This document shows, one piece after another, positions 45,341-58,262 of a DNA stretch of 64,000 nt. How positions within the stretch are numbered: position 1 is the first letter of the stretch; each line of letters opens with the position of its first letter. Where the stretch lies: assembly GCF_029784165.1 (NCBI RefSeq), contig NC_073695.1, positions 279,224,079-279,288,078 of the forward strand, read 5' to 3'. The notes beneath the pieces were generated by a model. The model did no database searches, was not told where the DNA came from, and saw nothing but the letters and a program-made list of their open reading frames with translations. Source of the stretch: Wyeomyia smithii (taxonomy: Eukaryota > Arthropoda > Insecta > Diptera > Culicidae). The translations under genes were made by a program, and so were the position numbers.

Positions 45341-48300
45341 CACACTACTTCTTCTAAATGGCTGTTGATAAAAATACCATAACACTCTTTATCGACTGAT
45401 AGTTTACTCAAAGGAGTATCATTAGACTTTGCAGTCTTTAACATGTTAGAAGAGAACAATGATTTTTCTTTTCCTCTATAAAAAACTCAACGTTCACTTA
45501 TACCATATTAGAGACTACAAAGCCGGAAGAAAGTCTTCTAAGTAAAAATATTATTAAATATGTGGACTTATATAAACAATCAGACATTGAATACATCTCT
45601 TTCAAGTGACACCTAACATATGATCAAAAGTTACCAGAACAAAACACTCACTCAACAAAACTTTATTCAGAACTTTATTTCACAGTGCTCATGACGCTTA
45701 AACCTATTTATTATGTAACACTAGGTCAATTCCCAACGTACTTTTTATCCAGACTACCTCTTCACTCGAATCCATCGCCTCGCTTCAAATTATCTAGTGA
45801 GAGAAAAACGAGTTAAATAAAATATTATGTTTGGGAAACCGTGTTAGAACATAATTTGCCCAGCGAATGGGGCACAACTGAATCGTACGCTACCTTAAAT
45901 TCTATAAACAGGCAATAAATCAGTAAGTTGAACCCTTTACACTACATCTGCAATAACGCATATGAATCCCTCCAGTTGGTCCAGTGTTGTTTCGAACGCC
46001 CAGTCACCAAGGTTTTATCAGTAGTCAGGTTCTTTTCATTATCGTTGCATGTGGTACAGCTCGCTTCTTGATGTCTTTAACCTGTAATGTGGTTAGAGGG
46101 AAAATCAAACTGTTTGAATAATATTTTTACAATAACAAGGTTAGATTTAGAACTCTGGAAATAGTCATAACTAAAAACATTCGAAGCAGTTATGCCTTCG
46201 CCAAGAAACTTGAGTTAGGGATCGGCTCTCATTAATACAAACATTATTAATCGTGGGTAACGCCTAAACATGAACATTTCAAACTAGAAGACATTATATA
46301 AACTCTCTGACGTACCGATACAGTTCTATCTAATCGTATATAGATACAAAACAGGCTAACCAAAACGTTTCATTTAAATGAACGTCGCTAACCGTATTTT
46401 AATCGGACTGAACCAGCGCACTCTGTCAACACGTGTATTTACACCCATTATCAACAAAGTGGACAGACAGGCCGCTCTTACCGAGCTCAGCAGCTCCATT
46501 GGCCGACGGGACATTGCGCCGCCCAGAGAAGCGGGTCGAAATGGCTGCTAGACGCGGTGATTTGTACCGTTTGTATGGTAGGTGGGTATATCGGAGCGTC
46601 TAACCACGCGTATGAGTAGGGTGCAATTACATTTCATTGCATCCCTCAACCATCGAAAGATTTATCGTGTTGTGAAATTATACTGCACTAGAAATTATGT
46701 CCAACAAATCATAGGATTACGTTTCTCACTCAGGCGCTCACATTAATTTTTCTTATTCTATTTTATTTGTTTTATATATTTATGTTTTATATATGTTTTA
46801 TATATTTTATTTGTTTTATAGGAAATTTTCTAAATCACATGCAGTCGAACTTGAAAAATACATCGAAGTTGGACTAAAAAAAACTGTAATTAGCCCTTCG
46901 AATGATCAAACTGACTGGGCAATCCAATTATCATGTCTGCCTCCACATCGTTTCAATGTACTTCGTTTATTTGAAATTTCCACAGTTTCACTTTCGGTTA
47001 GAGACGTTACTATCCATTCAACTTGTCATATGCGGTCGGTTCTGCTGGCCCCGGTGCGTGCCAGAATCAACGCTAGGGTCGTGTTTCCCTGCACCACTCG
47101 GATGAACCTAATTCCTCTCTGGCCAACAGCAGGACCAACTCGTAATGAACATCGGATGTCACAGTCTGGCATAGGTATGTAAAACAGCGCGATATCTTCG
47201 GCTGGCAACAAAAGGACATCGTCACCAACGGGAAAAAGTCGACAAAAAAGCATTACACAATTGGATTGGAAACTCATGGGTCAATTTTAATCGAAAACCG
47301 CTGGCAAGCTAAAAAAAAGTGTTGCAAAGAACGGCCCGGCCGGATGTACCGAACGAAAGGATGTATGTAAAACAGATGTCAACCGTCACTGTGACGACGA
47401 CGATTACGATTCCGAGGGTGCCGTCGACGATGGTGCCAACTGATGTGCTTGTACTTTTGAAGTGGTGCTTTGCCATTGTCAAAAGGTGTATGTGTATACA
47501 AGTGGAAATTGGAAAACCACATCTCGTTGATTGGATCAACTGAAGTGAGAAGGAAACGTGCAATCGGCAAGGAAATAAGACTGTCCAAACTGTTTGATAT
47601 CTTTACGTTTAAATTGTATCCTGTTCTCGGCTGAGGGGAAGCGGAGAAATTATACTGAGCCAAACGATTCTGATTCGAGTAAAATGTACAAGAACGAAGT
47701 CTGAGTGATCGAACCAAATTCAATTTGAATGTGTCCATTAAAGTGATTTTATTACTCTCGGACAAACTGCAACCCTTTATAATCATTGGTAATAGTTTGG
47801 TACGAACTGAACATTCTAATGCCTGTTATTATCATATTAAACAATACAATGTTAATGTTGCTAATACCAATTCAACGGTCTGTTATGGCTGAACGTTTTA
47901 TAAATAAAATAAAACTATCTCAATTTTTTGTAACCAGAGGCAAACCTATTAAAATAATAGAGTGCAACAAAATGGCTCTATTCGAATAAAGCACATCCAG
48001 CAAATAATCAAAGCCTGCGGATCTCCCAATAAATATCTGCGCAAACAAGGGAAAAACATGCGAGCTTCCCAGTAGGAGAATGCCCATTTACTTCATTAGG
48101 AACTACACCAGATTAACCACCGAAGTGGAATAAATGAGCAGCAACGTTCCAGAAGCTATGAATTATCTCTGCCGGTATAGTCGAGCATTTCCATGCAACA
48201 TTCTTGCGCGACCGATTCCGGCTATGCACCGTTGCACAGAGGACGTTTCTTATTTTTACCAGTCCATACAGTTGTCATGTACCGATCGTCTTAGTGAAAA

Positions 48301-50459
48301 GTCCCATGGCTGGCGAAACCGTGAAATCTGCTATTCCAGCACGATTATGTATCATTTTTTCCTAACGACCGGCAAACCCGGTTTGATTAGCGGTCCGGTT
48401 AATAAGATTAGCAACACTAGGATTCCAACTATGGTAGTCCCACAATCAAATATCAAATCAGTTGATAAAAATATGAACATTTGATTAAATCATGTTAATT
48501 ATATAAAAAAATATTTGATTGCACGCATCACTCTGCTGAAATGACTTCATACATGGTTTTTATATTTACACAAATCATTGAACTAAAGTAAGTATAAAAC
48601 GACAATAAATGGCAAAAAAAAATGAATCAGCCACCCTGGAATAATCTACTAAACTACTAAACTAATATTGGCCGGTAAATGTAACATTTTTCTACCTTCG
48701 TCAAATCGTTGAATTTTAGAGTTTAGTTTTTATAGAACTTTGGCTGTGGCACCTGATTCCCACAGAAGCATCTCGCTGCATCACATATGCGGTAAAATTT
48801 AACATCCCCTATAATATGCAGACCACAAAACGCTGCACAACGTTCACACCGGTGACCGAATCGTAAACCACACGAGCCACAGCATTCCAAACTGCATCAC
48901 CGGGTACGCTAGTTGAGGCCGCTGCGCCGAACCATGGATCACCGTGAGCGCTAGAATCGAACGTAAAACCGCGACATATTGTCACAGAGTATTATGATTG
49001 AAATGACTCCATTGATGTGATTACGCTCGTGTCCCTTGGTGGTTAGTGCAGCATATACTACACATCCCGTAGCGTTTTCTGCAGTGACAATCTGTCATGT
49101 AGGGCAACGCGAGTATGAGCAATCAAAAAACAAAAATACCGTGTGTGTGTTTATATAGGAATATTCATCGGCAGGAAAAAAGATACGAACCAGAAAATAT
49201 TAATTGGGTTTTGCTGGTGGCCGCATACCGCCTGGTTCTTGGAGATAAGATTTTCAATTCACGTTGATTGCGGTCCAATGCAGGTCGATTTGACCAACCT
49301 TGGATGTAAATTGATGGCGTAGAAAGGCGGTTCAAGTACAAAGTAATATTTGAATAAGCTATCGTGCAACGCAAATAAGTAGGTCCCATGTACTGCGAAC
49401 GATAAAGGCGGAGCTGCCTAGGATGTTCGGCCCTTTCCCAACCGAGACTCGGTTGGAGCGTTAATTTATTTGCTCATTGATTAAGGCCGGCCCATGCCGC
49501 CAACTAGTAGGAAAATCCGTTCGCGTGAGACAGGCGAGAATATAAAACGATAATGAGTTGAATTAATCATATTGGAATCCTTTTAATGAAACCTGTCTCT
49601 GCGCGAAAAAAAAACCGAATGCCGGCGGATCTCAACCGAGCCCGAGCGCGGGCAACAGTGTTTTCTTTGCCACTCGAAAAGGAGCTGATCTTAGCTCGAA
49701 TTATCGCCTCTTAATTAATTTGAGTTTTGGACGGAGGTGTTCACTTATCTCTTAATTTAAGCGCACTGCCGAGTAGCTGCCATCTGTTAGCCTTGCTTTG
49801 CCGGCTTTAATTGGCCGTTCGACGAAGGCCTGCCTAAGTGGATTCCGGCGCACACACGCACTGATGACGGTGCAATCGATCGATCTGCTCCGTGCGTAAG
49901 CAAATTGTCCAGACGATCACTTCTCCACGTAGGGCTGTACAGCTGAACGGGATATTGCTGATATTGGGGATCGTTTTAAAAAAACTTCGCACTTTCGCAG
50001 TAAAGAAATGTTGGAAACATTCCAAGAGAACATTTCAAAACGTCCTATCTGCTTTGATAGATTTTTTGATTAATCGTTTTCTTCAAACCGCTACGACCTA
50101 CGAAACTCTTTTCATGGCACGTTCTTTGCACAGTTTGATAGCGGAGAGTCCAATCTTGCATTCTAAACGAAAACCACTGTTTAAGAATTTTTTATCCGGG
50201 ATAGTGTTAACTCGCGCGGTTGGTTTGCCAAATTCTGAATATATGATCGATTTCAAGTTCTGGTTGTCAAATAAAATTTGAGTGAGTGTAAAGGTGTACC
50301 TTCTAACCTAGTGCCGTCGGGATCAAAGTAACGTAACTAAATTTGATTTGTATTGTATTGAAGAATTTATAATAGAATTTCGGATTTATCATGAACATGC
50401 CGACCGCTGTTGAAAAAGTTCGTTTTAAGCATCCTCTGCACGTTCTTTATCGACTAGAC
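45341..50459. other. No recognisable gene or element
   Basis: About 5.1 kb of AT-rich DNA. It has a slightly GC-richer patch at 46440-46600 and only short open frames without recognisable motifs. It may be host intergenic or intronic sequence. Confidence 0.45.
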
Positions 50460-52819
50460 TAGAAGTCCTGATTTATCGTTCTGCACTTCCTCGTCTTGGT
50501 AGTATGGCGATCTCCGTGATCCCACGTATGTACTGGCCCTGAACAGTCTTGACAGTTATGGTTCCGATTATCCGTCCCTATGGAGAGTCGATGTCTTTTT
50601 TTTTACACGAGTCTAGTAGTCAATGAAGCCAGAGATCCTGGACCGATCGCTGCATCTCTTGTTAGCGGTACAGGTATTATGTATCGATGTTTCCCAAGTC
50701 CGGCTTCGGTATGGCAACGAGAGCCTCACCAACAAGAAAGTGGCCATTCGTTAAAGCAGTGCAATCTTCGGAAGAATCTGAAAGCGGAGAAAGAAGACGG
50801 GAGTTTAACACCAACTCAGCTTGGACTACAATGGTTTGGACCCGGTTCGTGGTTAAAGAGCGGTTGCCCATGATACGGTGAAAGTGGTGTTGGAACGACC
50901 TGATTCCAGCTTCCCCGATGCCGCCAAAATGCGGTGAGTGCGCCGGGATGAAACAGAACTTAATTTCACTTCCTACACAGTAATCGTCCCAGTCTTTGGA
51001 ACAGAATTGGCTCCCGTGCGCGTCTCGCGAAGTTCTCGGTCTGCTCCGATGAAGGCAGTCGCGTTGTCGCAGTGTAGTTTGAGCTAGTGACCGCAACGAG
51101 CAACGAATCGCTTGACGGCGTAAACACAGACGACGAACGACAAATCTGCAACGACTTCGATATGGACGGCCTTCAGCACGAGGCATACGAATAACGCGAC
51201 GTAAATCTCTACCGATGCTCCCGCCCACTTAACGGTCCACAATAGTCCATACCAGAGTGTAGCATGTCTAGCAGGTGATACATGAACCTACGGATATGGT
51301 GCCATGATCTGTTGGGCGACTTGTGGTTGACACCGGAAGCTAGCTAGCTGTTTACCCCGAGTTGGCTAGTTTTCCGCTCAGCCTGAGTAACCCGAACTGG
51401 TCCATGAACAGCTTAATGTCTTTGAGTGACAATTTCGACGCGACAATATGTGTGCACCGGCGTTCGCACCTTATGAATTCTAATAGTGACGCACTTTGGT
51501 ACAGACGGTGCAGACTGGACTTAACGAGCGAGAAACTTCAGCAGAATGTTCGCATACTTCTGAAGTCAGTGAACCACTCATACGTTCGCTTGGAGGGAAC
51601 TTGGTATTGTTGATGCGGCTATACATCAGTGCTACGAAGCGGACTAGCTTAGCGAAGTCCGAGAAGCGGTCGAATAATGACGAATCAATAGTGTGGCTAG
51701 TGATGACTGGACAGGTTACTTGCTACAAGTCCTGAGCGTTCGGCATCGAAACTGTCCACTCTGGCCAACTATCGATGAGGTCCATCAGGAAACACGGTCC
51801 ATGTCACCACAACTCATCCTTCAAGATCTGACTCATTCACCTGGAGACATGATAGGCAGGATTCTGTTCCCTTGGTTCGTATCTCCATGCGCAGCTCGAT
51901 GAAATTAGTAGTGCGCTGGAGGTTGTCGGCAAGCTAACTACCAAGTAGTGCAGTGCAGAGTTCTAATCGGGGTTTAGATTGTCCACGAAGAGAAGCGACT
52001 CGAGACTTGGCAGTTAATGAACGACTGCGGAGTTGTCCGAGCTCGTCATGAGAAACAGCATAAAAACAGCAGCCGTATGCTGCTTTAAAGTATTGCGAAA
52101 GCAGTGTAGACTGTAACTGCCGATTGTGAACAACTTTTCGTTGCACGGAGAGAGTTGCACGGAGTAACGTGGAACGGTTAACTTGCGAGTCCATAGGTAA
52201 TGGTTTTTAGTTGGAAGAACAGGTCCAGATGGATCCTTCCTTTACAGGATTTGTTGAAATCTCCGGTCGTCTGGATGCACTCAGGTTTGCCGGAACTTGC
52301 TTTCGGTGTCGGCTGTTACATGGCTGGATCGTCGGTCGGAATACAGTACGTCATTGAGCGACAATCTGTTGGAACTTCGGCAGGATCCATCGAACACCAC
52401 TCGTTGTTGTGATTTCCGGAAGGTGGATGGCATGGCAGGGTAGAAATAATTGCGGGCTACCCGACGCGAACGGAATCACCTCCTTCATATGACCCAATTG
52501 TTAATTGTTCATGAACGCATGGTAAGCGTCACCAAGATCGTTATCGACAGCGAACTTTTTGTCCATGAATTGGACCCGACGCGACGTACTGCGGTCGTAT
52601 AGGAATTGCCAAGCATTGGTAATAGTTGCTCACGAACCGTCATTTGCGCGACCAACGATTTTCAACTTCCCAGAAACGTTCGACTTGTTTGTAGAGACTG
52701 TTATCAGTGAATACGTGACTGGGATTGCTGAAGAATTGGCACCTGTACTTTCTACCTTCCACAGACGATGTATCCTAGGACGGTCTTCTGCAATGGCGGG
52801 TACCCAAAAGCCAGCGAAT
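50460..52819 (-). pseudogene. BEL/Pao retrotransposon pol, decayed (RT to integrase end)
   Basis: Minus-strand translation in changing frames gives, in element order: a reverse-transcriptase N-terminal stretch (LGDAYHAFMN with LGHMKEV, about 52480-52560), SRVASLRGQSKPRLELC of the RNase H region (about 51950-52020), integrase blocks (VLKAVHIEV-ADLSF, about 51140-51200), IPAHSPHFGGIGEA with HRIMGNRSLT (about 50790-50890), VLNSRLLSPLS and GHFLVGEALVAIPKPDLG (about 50690-50770), and GRIIGTITVKT near the pol end (about 50500-50580). These are hallmarks of BEL/Pao pol. Many stops, frameshifts and gaps show it is long dead; the catalytic RT core is missing. The other part lies beyond the I insertion at 58722. 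Confidence 0.85.
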
Positions 52820-52832
52820 AAGGGCCAGTTAT
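52820..52832. repeat. Target-site duplication of I element copy 2 (left)
   Basis: The 13-mer aagggccagttat is repeated exactly at 58709-58721. Both copies are BEL/Pao coding sequence. Confidence 0.95.
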
Positions 52833-53212
52833 TTTTTTTTTTTTTTTTCTCCACATAACATTTATTTGACACGGCACAAATACAATTTAATGTTTAACGG
52901 CGCCAATTATATCTGATGACTTAAAAACTAAAGCAAATTTTTTATCCTCGCTGCCGACTACGAGCTGAAATTAAGTCTAACTTAAAACTAGCATGGGATT
53001 TCCAATCAGTGTTTTGTTGTTCAATGGTCGTCTGATAATCGTCGAATGGCATGTATGGATTCGTTCTGCTGAGCCACGATGTCGTGAGTTGGGACAGAGG
53101 CTCGTAGTCCTTGGGTCCTGGTTCTATTGTGCGGGGTCTGGTTGCTGGTTTTGTGCTTAAGGTTCAAACGTGTTCTTGTCGTTTTGTTGGGTGTAGACGG
53201 AGGGGAACGGGA

Positions 53213-56200
53213 CTAGACTGGGGCGTGGATGGATTTCAGGAAAACGTATATAAGGGACATGTAGGATAGGTCACGGCTCGCCAAGACATCACGAACAGGA
53301 ACAGCCGGCTGTCTACCCTCAGCCTGCAGGGAAGCTATTAATTCAGACCTGGCGTCACGGTGTACAGGGCATGACCAAACCACATGCTCTATGTCGTGAT
53401 AACCTTCACCACAGGCACAGATACCACTTTCCCCGAGCCCAACACGACGGAGGAGCGCGTCAAATCTATAGTGATTGGACATAAGCCGGGACATCACGCA
53501 AATGAAATCCCGACCTACATCCAACCCCTTGAACCACGGGTTCGTCGATACTTTGGGGATTATGGAATGTAACCACCTTCCCAATTCCCCTCTGGTCCAA
53601 GCATTTTGCCAACTGATGATCGTATTCTGACGTACAAGTGCGAAAAATTCATTAAAGGCAATTGGTCTTTCATAAATATCACCGTTTGTTGCGCCCACCT
53701 TAGCCAAAGAGTCCGCTTTCTCATTACCCGGTATCGAGCAGTGAGAAGGGACCCACGCTAAGGTAATCTGAGTAGATTTTTCGGATAAAGCACTCAGATG
53801 TTCCCGTATTTTCCCCAGGAAATACGGAGAGTGCTTAACATCTTTCATCGATCGGAGAGCCTCAATGGAACTGAGACTGTCCGTAAAGATGAAATAATGG
53901 TCCGTGGGCATTTTTTCGATAATCCCTAGGGTGTACTGAATTGCAGCTAATTCTGCGACGTAAACAGAAGCAGGATTATCGAGCTTATGGGAGACGGTTA
54001 AATTGTTATTGAAGATACCGAAGCCAGTGGACCCATCAAGAAGTGATCCGTCAGTGTAGTACATATTGTCGCAGTTGATGTTTCGATATTTATTGGAAAA
54101 AATTTTAGGGATCTGCTGCACGCGTAAATGATCCGGGATTCCACGAGTTTCTTCTATCATGGATGTATCGAAAAACACAGTAGAATCAGAAGTATTTGAT
54201 AAGTCGACACGATTTGGAATATTCGAAGAAGGGTTAATATTTTGGGACATGTGATTGAAATACAATGTCATAAAACGGGTTTGAGAATGAAGTTCGATTA
54301 ACCTTTCAAAATTTTCAATCACGGGACGATTCAAGACCTCACATTTGATTAGAATACGAGAAGACAGGCTCCAGAAGCGGTTTTTCAATGGTAGTACTCC
54401 AGCTAAAACCTCCAAACTCATCGTATGGGTCGACTGCATGCAACCTAAGGCGATACGCAAACAACGATATTGTATTCGCTCCAGTTTGATCAAATGTGTG
54501 TTTGCTGCGGAGCGGAAGCAGAAACACCCGTATTCAATAACAGACAATATCGTTGTTTGGTAAAGCCTTATAAGGTCTCCTGGATGGGCTCCCCACCATT
54601 GTCCGGTTATTGTACGAAGAAAATTCACTCTTTGTTGACATTTTTTCATCAGATACCTCACGTGACAACCCCAGGTGCCTTTAGAGTCGAACCAGACACC
54701 AAGATATTTGTGTACCAAAACCTGAGAAATCGTTTTACCCATTAATTGTGTTTGAAGCTGAGCAGGTTCATGCTTCCTAGAAAAAACTACTATCTCAGTC
54801 TTCTCCGGAGAGAATTCGATACCTAGCTGTAAAGCCCAAGCAGACAAATTGTCCAAGGTATCTTGCAATGGTCCTTGCAAATCGGCAGCTTTGGCTCCTG
54901 TAACAGAGATTACACTGTCGTCTGCAAGTTGTCTTATCGTGCATGAATTTGCCAGACATTCGTCGATGTCATTTACATAAAAGTTGTAAAGAAGGGGGCT
55001 TAAACATGAGCCCTGGGGAAGACCCATGTAGCTAATGCGAAAAGTTGCCAAATCGCCATGCGTAAAATGCATGTGCTTTTCGGACAACAAATTGTGCAAA
55101 AAATTGTTCAAAATTGGAGAAAATCCTTGTCGGTGAAGTTTACCCGAAAGAATGTCAATAGAAACGGAATCAAAAGCCCCCTTAATGTCCAAGAACGCAG
55201 ACGCCATTTGTTCTTTACGAGCATACGCCAGCTGAATATCTGTTGAAAGCAACGCAAGACAATCATTCGTCCCTTTGGCACGGCGGAAGCCAAATTGAGT
55301 TTCTGATAGTAGACCATTTGATTCGACCCAGTGGTCTAAACGACGGAGTATCATTTTTTCCATCAATTTCCGGATACAGGATAGCATTGCAATCGGCCTA
55401 TAAGAGTTGTGATTAGAAGCTGGTTTCCCTGGTTTTTGGATGGCGATCACCTTCACTTGCCTCCAATCCTGCGGTACAATGTTTTGCTCCAGGAACTTAT
55501 TGAACAAGTTCAACAAGCGCCTCTTGGCATTGCCGGGTAGATTCTTCAACAAGTTGAATTTGATTCTATCTAATCCAGGCGCGTTATTGTTACAGGACAG
55601 GAGGGCAACTGAAAATTCTGCCATCGTAAAAGGTGATTCTATCGCGTCGTGGCCCGGAGACGCATCGCGAACAATATTTTGCTCAGGAACAGAGTCCGGA
55701 CATACTTTCCTGGCAAAATCAAATATCCACCTACTTGAAGACTCCTCGCTTTCGTTGACCGTTACGCGATTCCGCATTCTTCGGGCTGTGTTCCAAAGAG
55801 TGCTCATCGATGTCTCCCTCGACGTCTCGTTCACGAACCGACGCCAATATCCACGTTTCTTTGCTTTAGCCAAGCTTTTAAGCTTGGTATCAAGCTCCGA
55901 ATACCGTAAATAGTCGCCAGGTATACCTCCCGTCTGGTAGGCCTTAAACGCGTCGGATCTTTGCGTGTAGACATCGGAGCACTCTTGGTCCCACCACGGA
56001 GTGGGAGGCCGTTCTTTGATCGTTACGCCGGGATATTTCTTCGTTTGGGCTTGCAACGCGGCGTCGAGAATCAAGCCCGCGAGGAGGTTGTATTCTTCAA
56101 GTGGTGAATGATGTTGAATCGACTCGACCGCTTTTGAAATCATTTCCTCGTATAACTTCCAATCGACATTTCGTGTGAGGTCATACGGAATGTCAATTGG

Positions 56201-56899
56201 TCGCATGCGAGTTGACCCGTTAGTAATTGAAATAAGAATAGGCAGATGGTCGCTACCGTGAGGATCAAGGATTACCTTCCATGTGCAATCCAACCGTAGC
56301 GACGTCGAACATAAGGATAGATCCAAAGCGCTTGGGCGCGCTGGAGGTTTCGGGATACGTGTCATTTCACCGTTGTTTAAAATAGTCATGTCGAAGTCAT
56401 CGCAAAGGTTATAGATTAAAGAGGAGCGGTTATCATTGTATGGGGAACCCCAAGCCACGCCATGAGAGTTGAAGTCTCCCAAAATCAAACGTGGCGAGGG
56501 AAGAAGTTCTATTAAATCAAAGAGCAGCCGTTGCCCAACCTGTGCTCTGGGGGGAATATATATTGAGGCAATACAAAGCTCTTTACCTTGTATTGTCATT
56601 TGACATGCGACAACTTCGATGCCTGGAATCGAGGGGAGGTTAATACGTTCGAAAGAATAGCACTTTTTAATCCCTAAAAGTACTCCTCCATATGGGGTGT
56701 CTCGATCAAGGCGAATAATATTAAAATCATGGAAGTTGAGATCAATATTTGAAGTAAGCCAAGTTTCACAAAGGGAAAATGCATCGCATTTGTTTTTATT
56801 TATCAAAACTTTAAACGAATCAATTTTTGGTAAAATACTTCTACAATTCCACTGTAAGACAGAGATAGAATCCTTCATATACGCAGTTGAATTAGGCAT
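53213..56899 (-). CDS. ORF2: endonuclease, reverse transcriptase, RNase H polyprotein
   Basis: 1,228 aa from the ATG at 56899; the frame is open a little further upstream, but without an ATG. It would nick the target and reverse-transcribe element RNA in place. Domains: apurinic-type endonuclease (about 8-225; QWNCRS, LCETWL, GDFNSHG at 141-147, SDH at 216-218); reverse transcriptase (about 455-720; KPGKP, NSYRPIAML, FLDIKGAFDS, GLPQGSCLSP, and LADD at 658-661 where Y/FADD is more usual); RNase H (about 945-1070; acidic residues D950, E983, D1007, D1063); and a C-terminal CACG-HDIEHVVWSC zinc-binding-like motif. Its ATG overlaps the end of ORF1 by 8 nt (ATGCCTAA), suggesting termination-reinitiation. 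No stops or frameshifts. Confidence 0.95.
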   Translation of the reverse strand: MPNSTAYMKDSISVLQWNCRSILPKIDSFKVLINKNKCDAFSLCETWLTSNIDLNFHDFNIIRLDRDTPYGGVLLGIKKCYSFERINLPSIPGIEVVACQMTIQGKELCIASIYIPPRAQVGQRLLFDLIELLPSPRLILGDFNSHGVAWGSPYNDNRSSLIYNLCDDFDMTILNNGEMTRIPKPPARPSALDLSLCSTSLRLDCTWKVILDPHGSDHLPILISITNGSTRMRPIDIPYDLTRNVDWKLYEEMISKAVESIQHHSPLEEYNLLAGLILDAALQAQTKKYPGVTIKERPPTPWWDQECSDVYTQRSDAFKAYQTGGIPGDYLRYSELDTKLKSLAKAKKRGYWRRFVNETSRETSMSTLWNTARRMRNRVTVNESEESSSRWIFDFARKVCPDSVPEQNIVRDASPGHDAIESPFTMAEFSVALLSCNNNAPGLDRIKFNLLKNLPGNAKRRLLNLFNKFLEQNIVPQDWRQVKVIAIQKPGKPASNHNSYRPIAMLSCIRKLMEKMILRRLDHWVESNGLLSETQFGFRRAKGTNDCLALLSTDIQLAYARKEQMASAFLDIKGAFDSVSIDILSGKLHRQGFSPILNNFLHNLLSEKHMHFTHGDLATFRISYMGLPQGSCLSPLLYNFYVNDIDECLANSCTIRQLADDSVISVTGAKAADLQGPLQDTLDNLSAWALQLGIEFSPEKTEIVVFSRKHEPAQLQTQLMGKTISQVLVHKYLGVWFDSKGTWGCHVRYLMKKCQQRVNFLRTITGQWWGAHPGDLIRLYQTTILSVIEYGCFCFRSAANTHLIKLERIQYRCLRIALGCMQSTHTMSLEVLAGVLPLKNRFWSLSSRILIKCEVLNRPVIENFERLIELHSQTRFMTLYFNHMSQNINPSSNIPNRVDLSNTSDSTVFFDTSMIEETRGIPDHLRVQQIPKIFSNKYRNINCDNMYYTDGSLLDGSTGFGIFNNNLTVSHKLDNPASVYVAELAAIQYTLGIIEKMPTDHYFIFTDSLSSIEALRSMKDVKHSPYFLGKIREHLSALSEKSTQITLAWVPSHCSIPGNEKADSLAKVGATNGDIYERPIAFNEFFALVRQNTIISWQNAWTRGELGRWLHSIIPKVSTNPWFKGLDVGRDFICVMSRLMSNHYRFDALLRRVGLGESGICACGEGYHDIEHVVWSCPVHRDARSELIASLQAEGRQPAVPVRDVLASRDLSYMSLIYVFLKSIHAPV

Positions 56900-58262
56900 C
56901 GAAGGATACAATCGCTGCAAGGAGAGGCCATTGGGCAGTCAACTGCTTCAAAAATGATCTAACTGTTGGGAGGAATGCTGTAAGAAAAATTTTAATTGGA
57001 TCGGGTACATTGAAAGTTTCAAAAATCCAGTCCACAATGTCAGAAAATTTCACTAATCCAGAGTTTGTTTCATCAACTGGGAGTGTTAAAGGAGCAACTG
57101 GGGTTTTAGATGTTCCTGGCAGTGCTGGGAACTCCTTCTGGGACTTTAAATTTGCCAGCCCAGGAGGAGTTTGCTTCGGTTTTTCCGCAGCACTGTTTGG
57201 TTTGTTTGTAACTTTCATTTCACTTTGAGAAATCTTAGGACCTTTTCTGGGAAGTTTAGGAGAGGAAATATTTTTCCTCTTTCTAGACTCCCCAGGATTG
57301 GCGTAAGATGCTCCCGCTGGTGAATCGTCAGAATCGGTTTCATCAGAGGACAACAGATCGAAGGGGTTCGAAGTAACGGGAGAAGTGGTAACGGTCTTCT
57401 TCAGCATGTCAGCGTAGGAACGCTTTGAACGCTCTTTGAGAGACCGTTTTATTTTATCCCTGCGCTGCATGTACACCGCACATGTCGAGAGCTCATGCAG
57501 ATTTGCTCCGCAGTGAATACACTTTTCAGCGTTAACACTGCAAGAATCTTCCGCATGAGACTCCCCACACTTGCCACAACGTGCCTTATTGCAGCAGTAG
57601 GCGGCTGTATGGCCTAACTGCTTGCAATTCAGGCAGTTCATGACGCGGGGCACGTAGAGCCTCACAGGGAGACGAACCCGGTGGATCGAGACGTGGCTTG
57701 GTAGTGCAGACCCGGCGAACGTAACTCGAAACGAGTCTGACGGAGTGTATACTGTTTTGCCACCGATGATCGATGCTGACCGCAATTGCTTGCAGTCGAG
57801 CACCTTTACTTCGGGACACGTTTTGTTCTTAAAGCACCCTTTGGCACTTTGCAGTATACACTCGACGGACAGACTCGAATCGGTTATGACACCGTCGATC
57901 TCCACGTCTCGTGCGGGTATGTAAACGCGATACTCGCGTGTGAAGAGCTCAGAGCAAGCTATATCGTTGGCCTCTTTCAGGTTACCGACCACGACACGGA
58001 GCTTGTTAGGCCGGACCTTGGAAATTTCGGTCACGCCCTTGTACTCCTTCGTCAGGTCTTTAGAAATCTGCAAGAGGTTCAACTTTTTCGATTTCGGTCC
58101 TGCCTTTGGCCGAAAATAAACAGTATAGCTGCCCTGGGCTCCGTCTGGGTAAAGCCTGGGGCGAGGGGGGACTGAAGAATGAACAGGGGAGGGGGTAACA
58201 GAAGGGTCAGGGTCAGAGGGGTTCGGGGATGGTGGCGCGGGAGGCGAGGGATCTACATCCAT
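56892..58262 (-). CDS. ORF1: gag-like zinc-knuckle protein
   Basis: 456 aa from ATG 58262 to TAA 56892. This is the nucleic-acid-binding protein that packages element RNA. The N-terminus is very rich in P and S (residues 1-35). A central region leads to three zinc knuckles at about 210-262 (first C-X2-C-X4-H-X4-C, second with one residue fewer between C and H, third like the first). A serine/acidic stretch (SSDETDSDDS, about 310) and a lysine-rich segment follow. The last 43 residues, hydrophobic in part, are lost in copy 1. It overlaps the ORF2 start by 8 nt. The N-terminal half is only about 80% identical to copy 1; the rest is nearly identical. Confidence 0.93.
   Translation of the reverse strand: MDVDPSPPAPPSPNPSDPDPSVTPSPVHSSVPPRPRLYPDGAQGSYTVYFRPKAGPKSKKLNLLQISKDLTKEYKGVTEISKVRPNKLRVVVGNLKEANDIACSELFTREYRVYIPARDVEIDGVITDSSLSVECILQSAKGCFKNKTCPEVKVLDCKQLRSASIIGGKTVYTPSDSFRVTFAGSALPSHVSIHRVRLPVRLYVPRVMNCLNCKQLGHTAAYCCNKARCGKCGESHAEDSCSVNAEKCIHCGANLHELSTCAVYMQRRDKIKRSLKERSKRSYADMLKKTVTTSPVTSNPFDLLSSDETDSDDSPAGASYANPGESRKRKNISSPKLPRKGPKISQSEMKVTNKPNSAAEKPKQTPPGLANLKSQKEFPALPGTSKTPVAPLTLPVDETNSGLVKFSDIVDWIFETFNVPDPIKIFLTAFLPTVRSFLKQLTAQWPLLAAIVSFDA

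Noticed and set aside
49892..50281. A 129-codon plus-strand frame before the BEL/Pao remnant
   Set aside because: No recognisable motif. It could be chance or part of a decayed LTR region.
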